From assembly GCA_011772425.1 (NCBI GenBank), contig WVZO01000491.1, positions 1-44,306 on the forward strand: 44,306 bases of DNA, given 5' to 3'. The notes below the pieces were generated by a model, which saw nothing but the letters and a program-made list of their open reading frames with translations, was not told the origin of the DNA and ran no database searches. Every line of letters begins with the position of its first letter. Position 1 is the first letter of the stretch. Shown in pieces: positions 40,789 to 44,306 of the stretch. A program made the translations under genes and the position numbers. Source of the stretch: Candidatus Aminicenantota bacterium (GTDB lineage: Bacteria > Acidobacteriota > Aminicenantia > UBA2199).

Positions 40789-41832
40789 TCAACCAGGATG
40801 AGACGGGTGGTTCTTTTGCAACCACTCTTCAAGCCGTATAAGGCCCGCTTCTATTGAGATCTTCGGGTTATACCCCAGGTCTCTCCTGGCAGCACTGATA
40901 TCAAACCAATGGGCGGTCGCAAGTTCATTGGCAATAAAACGGGTCATCAGGGGTTCACCGGGGAGCCTGAAAATTTTGTAAATGATTTCCAGCAGGGATC
41001 CAATCAACCAAACCACCGGATATGGGACACTGCGCTCTACCGGTTCAAGGTGTGCCGATTTTAATATACGGTTTACCATATCCCATATCGCAAGGGGCTC
41101 CCCCTGACTGATGAAATACACCTTTCCGGATAATTCAGGGTTCGTTTCCAGTTTATCCGCTGCCAAAATATGAGCATCCGCCGCATTGTCAATGTAAACG
41201 GTGTCGATCAAACAATTGCGCCTGCCAACTCTTACCAATCGTTTTGCCCGTGCAATAATACGCGGTATGATATGGTTGTCCCCAGGTCCCCATATCAGGT
41301 GCGGCCTTAAAGAAATTGCTTTTAACCCGTCTTTTTTGTTCCTGTATTCTTTTGCTTTTTTTGTAACATATTGTTCAGCCATGGCTTTTGTTTTCGCATA
41401 ATGAGAATGGAATCGGTCAGGATAGGGAGCCGATTCGTCTACCCCCTCCAGGTCTTTCCCACTGACAACAACAGCGGGAGAACTGGTATAAACAAGCGCT
41501 GGAACCTTGTGTTTGATACAGGCATCAACCACATGTTTCGTCCCCATGTAATTGGCCTGATAAAAATCTGAGTATTTCCCCCATATTCCAGGTTTCCCGG
41601 CCACGTGAAAGACAAGGTCCATACCGTTGACTGCCCTGTCAAGCGCTTCCCCGTCACTTAAATCCCCCTGAATTGTCACAACTCCCATGGATTCCAGTTC
41701 CTCATAGTACCCCCGCGAGAAGCTGCAAACCCGGTCACCCCTTTTTACCAGTCGTTCCACAACCGCACGACCAAGAAACCCTCTACCGCCGGTAACCAGT
41801 ACTCTTTTACTCCTCGTCGATATCATAGCCAT
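40789..41832 (-). CDS. NAD(P)-dependent reductase, OleD-like (3-beta-HSD/epimerase family)
   Basis: 347 residues. It has an N-terminal Rossmann loop VLVTGGRGFLGRAVVERLV, VFHVAGKPGIWGKYSDFYQA, the SDR motif YAKTKAMAEQYV and the Ser-containing VYTSSPAVVVSGKDLE, then LRPHLIWGPGDNHIIPRI. The last motif with KVYFISQGEPLAIWDMVNRI matches OleD, the NADPH reductase that converts 2-alkyl-3-ketoacids to 3-hydroxyacids in olefin biosynthesis. The gene is followed directly by the two ketosynthase genes, in the same direction. OleD identity is by motif recall; a steroid-dehydrogenase-like enzyme with another substrate is possible. The start at 41832 has no strong Shine-Dalgarno. Confidence 0.8.
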   Translation of the reverse strand: MAMISTRSKRVLVTGGRGFLGRAVVERLVKRGDRVCSFSRGYYEELESMGVVTIQGDLSDGEALDRAVNGMDLVFHVAGKPGIWGKYSDFYQANYMGTKHVVDACIKHKVPALVYTSSPAVVVSGKDLEGVDESAPYPDRFHSHYAKTKAMAEQYVTKKAKEYRNKKDGLKAISLRPHLIWGPGDNHIIPRIIARAKRLVRVGRRNCLIDTVYIDNAADAHILAADKLETNPELSGKVYFISQGEPLAIWDMVNRILKSAHLEPVERSVPYPVVWLIGSLLEIIYKIFRLPGEPLMTRFIANELATAHWFDISAARRDLGYNPKISIEAGLIRLEEWLQKNHPSHPG

Positions 41833-41874
41833 TGTTATTTCTTAACTATTGAACTATTGAATTTTTAAGATACT

Positions 41875-41903
41875 ATTATATAAGATTCTTATTCACTTTT
41901 CCA
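41875..41903 (-). promoter_or_regulatory. Weak promoter of oleD-like operon
   Basis: Minus strand: TGGAAA (41903-41898), 17 bp, TATAAT (41880-41875). The -10 is perfect, the -35 weak. The same TGGAAA-N17-TATAAT layout is seen upstream of the CARDB gene. Confidence 0.35.
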
Positions 41904-42026
41904 GCCATAAAATGACCACTCCACCCTCCCACTTTTGCTCCTGGAGTGCTGAAGTGTTGATTTAATGCAGTGTTTAAGAGAGAAAACTACTTTGTGCGTG
42001 AGCAATACTTGTTCATCCAATGGATT

Positions 42027-42060
42027 AAAAAAACATGGGGGCGTTATAAATAACGCCCCC
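42027..42060 (-). terminator. Rho-independent terminator of M4 peptidase gene
   Basis: GGGGGCGTTA (42037-42046) pairs with TAACGCCCCC (42051-42060), a perfect 10-bp stem with a 4-nt loop. On the minus strand it is followed by CATG and seven Ts (42033-42027). It lies 25 bp beyond the peptidase stop. Confidence 0.8.
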
Positions 42061-42084
42061 ACATTGTTAATTATTCATGACGTT

Positions 42085-44306
42085 TTATTGACCAAACACG
42101 ATATATGCCACTTGTTCGTTGACGTGGTTGCGTTCGGAATCAAGGATCTGGTCTTCATCAAACACCATGGTCAAAGATGTATTGGTCAAAGGATTGGCAC
42201 CATACATGACCGGCCATCCACCATTGCCGCCGTCCATACCGGCCGCACTGATAATGGCCACATTGGCATTGGGTACGGAGCTAAAGGTATAGGTATAACC
42301 GGTTGAGGTATTACCCGGTCCCTGTACAATATCAGCGCCTACTGCCGCGGTAAAGGGTGTGCTGTTAATGGTCCCGCTGCCCTGCTCGAACACAACATAG
42401 CCGATGGTCTCATTTGCCCGGGTGGTATCTGTATCCTCGCCGACATGTTTACCGGCCCTGAAGGTACTGGCAGAAGGCGGATAGGTCCTGCCAGCGCTGG
42501 CCCAGAATACAGACCAATCGGCATCATTATTGGTCATTACCTGACCCAGGACCACCGGGCTGGTATAGCTGTTCTGGTAGCTTCGTGCTTCAAGGACCCA
42601 CGCGCCTCTGCGCGCTGTAGCCGTGGAGGTCACTTTGACTGCTTCCATTTTGATGCCGTGTTCAGCCACATTGTATACGCCCGCTTCAACAACAAAGTAA
42701 TGGACAGTATACCCGCTTAAGGCAGAGTCGCTGGGATTCTGGACCTTGACATCAAAACTGTTACCCGAGGCATTCCTTACCCGGGTTACCGCAGGTAACG
42801 TCGAGGAGTTCAGCAACCTTGTACTGCAAACCACCACCATGGAGGTATAGCTGTTTTGCAGTGTCACGGTCTGCCAGGTACTGCCCACACTGCTTAAAAC
42901 GCCTGTCTCGAATACGATGCCGGGAGCGGGCGGATTCACCGTGATGTAGTTGGTCTTGGTTTCTGTATCGCTACCAAAGGCATTGGTGGCGGTTAATGTC
43001 ACCGTATAGGTACCGGCGGTATAATAGGTAACAGTGGGATTTTGCTGGGTACTGGTGGCGGGTGTGCCTCCGGCAAAGGTCCAATCCCAGGTGTCGGGAT
43101 CGTTGGTGGAAAGATCGGTAAAGTCTACACTTTGACCTTCGGTAATGGTTGTTGCACTGGCAGTGAAGTCTGCCACCGGCGGCTGACCACCTCCATCACT
43201 GATATTGACGGTATAATCTTCCACTTCACCATAGGAGAAAGTCCCGCATATCGGTGGTTGGCTGCTCCAACTCATAGACACCCGCATCCGCGTGTCACCA
43301 ATAATAGTGGAAGTCGGAACTGTAAAGCTGCCGGTTACAACAGAACTCCCGGAACCGGCAAACACTTCTTCTCCTGCATCCTCAAAATCATGATCTCCAT
43401 TATAGTCGATCCATATTTTCCAGTTTTCTGTATACGAGCTGCCCGGGAAACCGGGAGTTAAGGAAACATTAACCGAATTTCCCTGGATTACATGAGCCGA
43501 CAGGTAAGTAAAATCAGAGTAAGGAGAGGGTCCCGAGGAATTGTCCAGATCAGCCACCACGACACGGGTAATATATTCATAACTCTGGCTGTTTCCCGAT
43601 GATGTGCAGTAGGGTTTCTCGGCCACATTAATATAATCCACTTTGGTTTCGGTATCGCTGCCCTGGGCATTGGTGGCGGTTAAGGTCACGTTAAATGTAC
43701 CCACGGTATTATAGGTAACCGTCGGGTTTTGCGCCGTGCTGGTGGAGGGCGTACCGCCTTCAAAGGTCCAGGACCATGAGGTCGGGGCATTTTGGGTTTG
43801 ATCTGTAAAGGTGACGCTGTCACCCACTGAAATGTCGGTGGAGCTGGCAATAAAATCGGCAATCGGGGGCTGCGGCGGCAGAACGGTTATATAATCAACT
43901 TTGGTTTCGGTGTCAGACCCGGAAGCGTTGGTAACGGTCAAGGATACGGTGTAATTGCCGGCCGCGGTATAGGTGTGGCTGGGGTTCTGCGTGGTTGAAG
44001 TCCCGGTATCTCCAAAATCCCATGACCACGAGGTGGGACTGTTGGTGGATAAATCGGTGAAATTCACTGTTAACGGCAGACCGCCGGAAGTGGGGGAACC
44101 CACAAAATCAGCAACCGGGGGTCCAGGACAGGTTAACGTAATACCCACAACTGCAAAGGCATTGACGACATCCTGGCAGTTATACCCATAATCCAGGGTT
44201 GCATCAAGGGCACCTTCGGCACCCTGCTGGAAATTGGTGCTGGGGGTCCAGTAATCCTGGTTGGCCTTTACAAAAATATCAAAGGCCTTTCGTGTCGTCC
44301 AACCCG
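42085..44306 (-). CDS. M4 (thermolysin-type) metallopeptidase C-terminus with PKD and GEVED domains, truncated
   Basis: The N-terminal part lies beyond the right edge; the frame is open to 44306. It begins GWTTRKAFDIFVKANQDYWT, then PSTNFQQGAEGALDATLDYG and DVVNAFAVVGI, the end of a thermolysin-like catalytic domain, so the zinc site is outside the window. Then follow PKD1 and PKD2 (SPTSWSWDFGDTGTS; APTSWSWTFEGGTPS), a GEVED domain (ENWKIWIDYNGDHDFEDAGE, ending FSYGEVEDYTVNI), PKD3 (PDTWDWTFAGGTPATS), and about 230 C-terminal residues without a recognised family. Such secreted proteases use PKD modules for binding to substrate. The GTG at 44148 is not the start. A strong terminator follows the stop. 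Confidence 0.85.
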   Translation of the reverse strand, partial: GWTTRKAFDIFVKANQDYWTPSTNFQQGAEGALDATLDYGYNCQDVVNAFAVVGITLTCPGPPVADFVGSPTSGGLPLTVNFTDLSTNSPTSWSWDFGDTGTSTTQNPSHTYTAAGNYTVSLTVTNASGSDTETKVDYITVLPPQPPIADFIASSTDISVGDSVTFTDQTQNAPTSWSWTFEGGTPSTSTAQNPTVTYNTVGTFNVTLTATNAQGSDTETKVDYINVAEKPYCTSSGNSQSYEYITRVVVADLDNSSGPSPYSDFTYLSAHVIQGNSVNVSLTPGFPGSSYTENWKIWIDYNGDHDFEDAGEEVFAGSGSSVVTGSFTVPTSTIIGDTRMRVSMSWSSQPPICGTFSYGEVEDYTVNISDGGGQPPVADFTASATTITEGQSVDFTDLSTNDPDTWDWTFAGGTPATSTQQNPTVTYYTAGTYTVTLTATNAFGSDTETKTNYITVNPPAPGIVFETGVLSSVGSTWQTVTLQNSYTSMVVVCSTRLLNSSTLPAVTRVRNASGNSFDVKVQNPSDSALSGYTVHYFVVEAGVYNVAEHGIKMEAVKVTSTATARRGAWVLEARSYQNSYTSPVVLGQVMTNNDADWSVFWASAGRTYPPSASTFRAGKHVGEDTDTTRANETIGYVVFEQGSGTINSTPFTAAVGADIVQGPGNTSTGYTYTFSSVPNANVAIISAAGMDGGNGGWPVMYGANPLTNTSLTMVFDEDQILDSERNHVNEQVAYIVFGQ

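Overview
The window looks like a chromosomal segment of an uncultured, free-living bacterium with moderately low GC. The gene mix (long tandem WD40 repeats, TIR- and SIR2-TPR proteins, Ser/Thr kinase, PKD/M4 peptidase, a TIGR04149-like RiPP leader, OleA/OleD-like proteins) recalls candidate phylum Aminicenantes or a neighbouring Acidobacteria-like lineage. That placement is an impression, not a test. I saw no rRNA, tRNA, CRISPR array or intact transposase.

Layout. 1-2.3 kb: 5'-truncated WD40 protein, then an RHH antitoxin/PIN toxin pair. 2.5-5.4 kb: an SPFH/GYF protein (minus) and a secreted CARDB protein (plus), each followed by a copy of the same hairpin repeat. 5.8-12.2 kb: the conserved core, a plus-strand run uppS-cdsA-dxr-rseP-phosphohexomutase-ftsB/divIC-like (isoprenoid and phospholipid synthesis, envelope proteolysis, sugar-phosphate metabolism, division). 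12.2-16 kb: two tandem DUF885 exported putative metallopeptidases, duplicated together with their promoter.

16.8-30.2 kb is an accessory region rich in conflict and signalling domains: a minus-strand operon vWA / DnaJ-beta-propeller / SIR2-TPR, a VapBC pair whose toxin is split by a frameshift at an A7 run, a TIR-STAND-TPR protein, and a coiled-coil lipoprotein followed by a transmembrane Ser/Thr kinase. 30.2-33.9 kb is a decayed natural-product-like patch: an orphan Cys-rich RiPP precursor, a broken PIN toxin/antitoxin pair, and an asparagine synthetase cut just before its PP-loop and bounded by 56-bp direct repeats. 33.9-38.4 kb is a two-gene operon of P-loop ATPases, one with a large membrane domain. 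38.7-41.8 kb holds an OleD-like reductase and two OleA/KASIII-like ketosynthases. The window ends inside a thermolysin-type (M4) peptidase with PKD and GEVED domains.

The intergenic DNA is unusual. Three separate arrays have an exact 21- or 42-bp period (16101-16436, 23091-23202, 30419-30523), and two of them are built from self-complementary units whose arms change together. Other dispersed families are CCAGGGG hairpins placed 3' of genes, A/T-rich long inverted repeats, REP-like inverted repeats, and CCACGAAG/CCACAGATT degenerate tandems. Promoters are easy to see (TTGACA-N17-TATAAT type). For uppS and the phosphohexomutase the predicted +1 falls exactly on the ATG, suggesting leaderless mRNAs.
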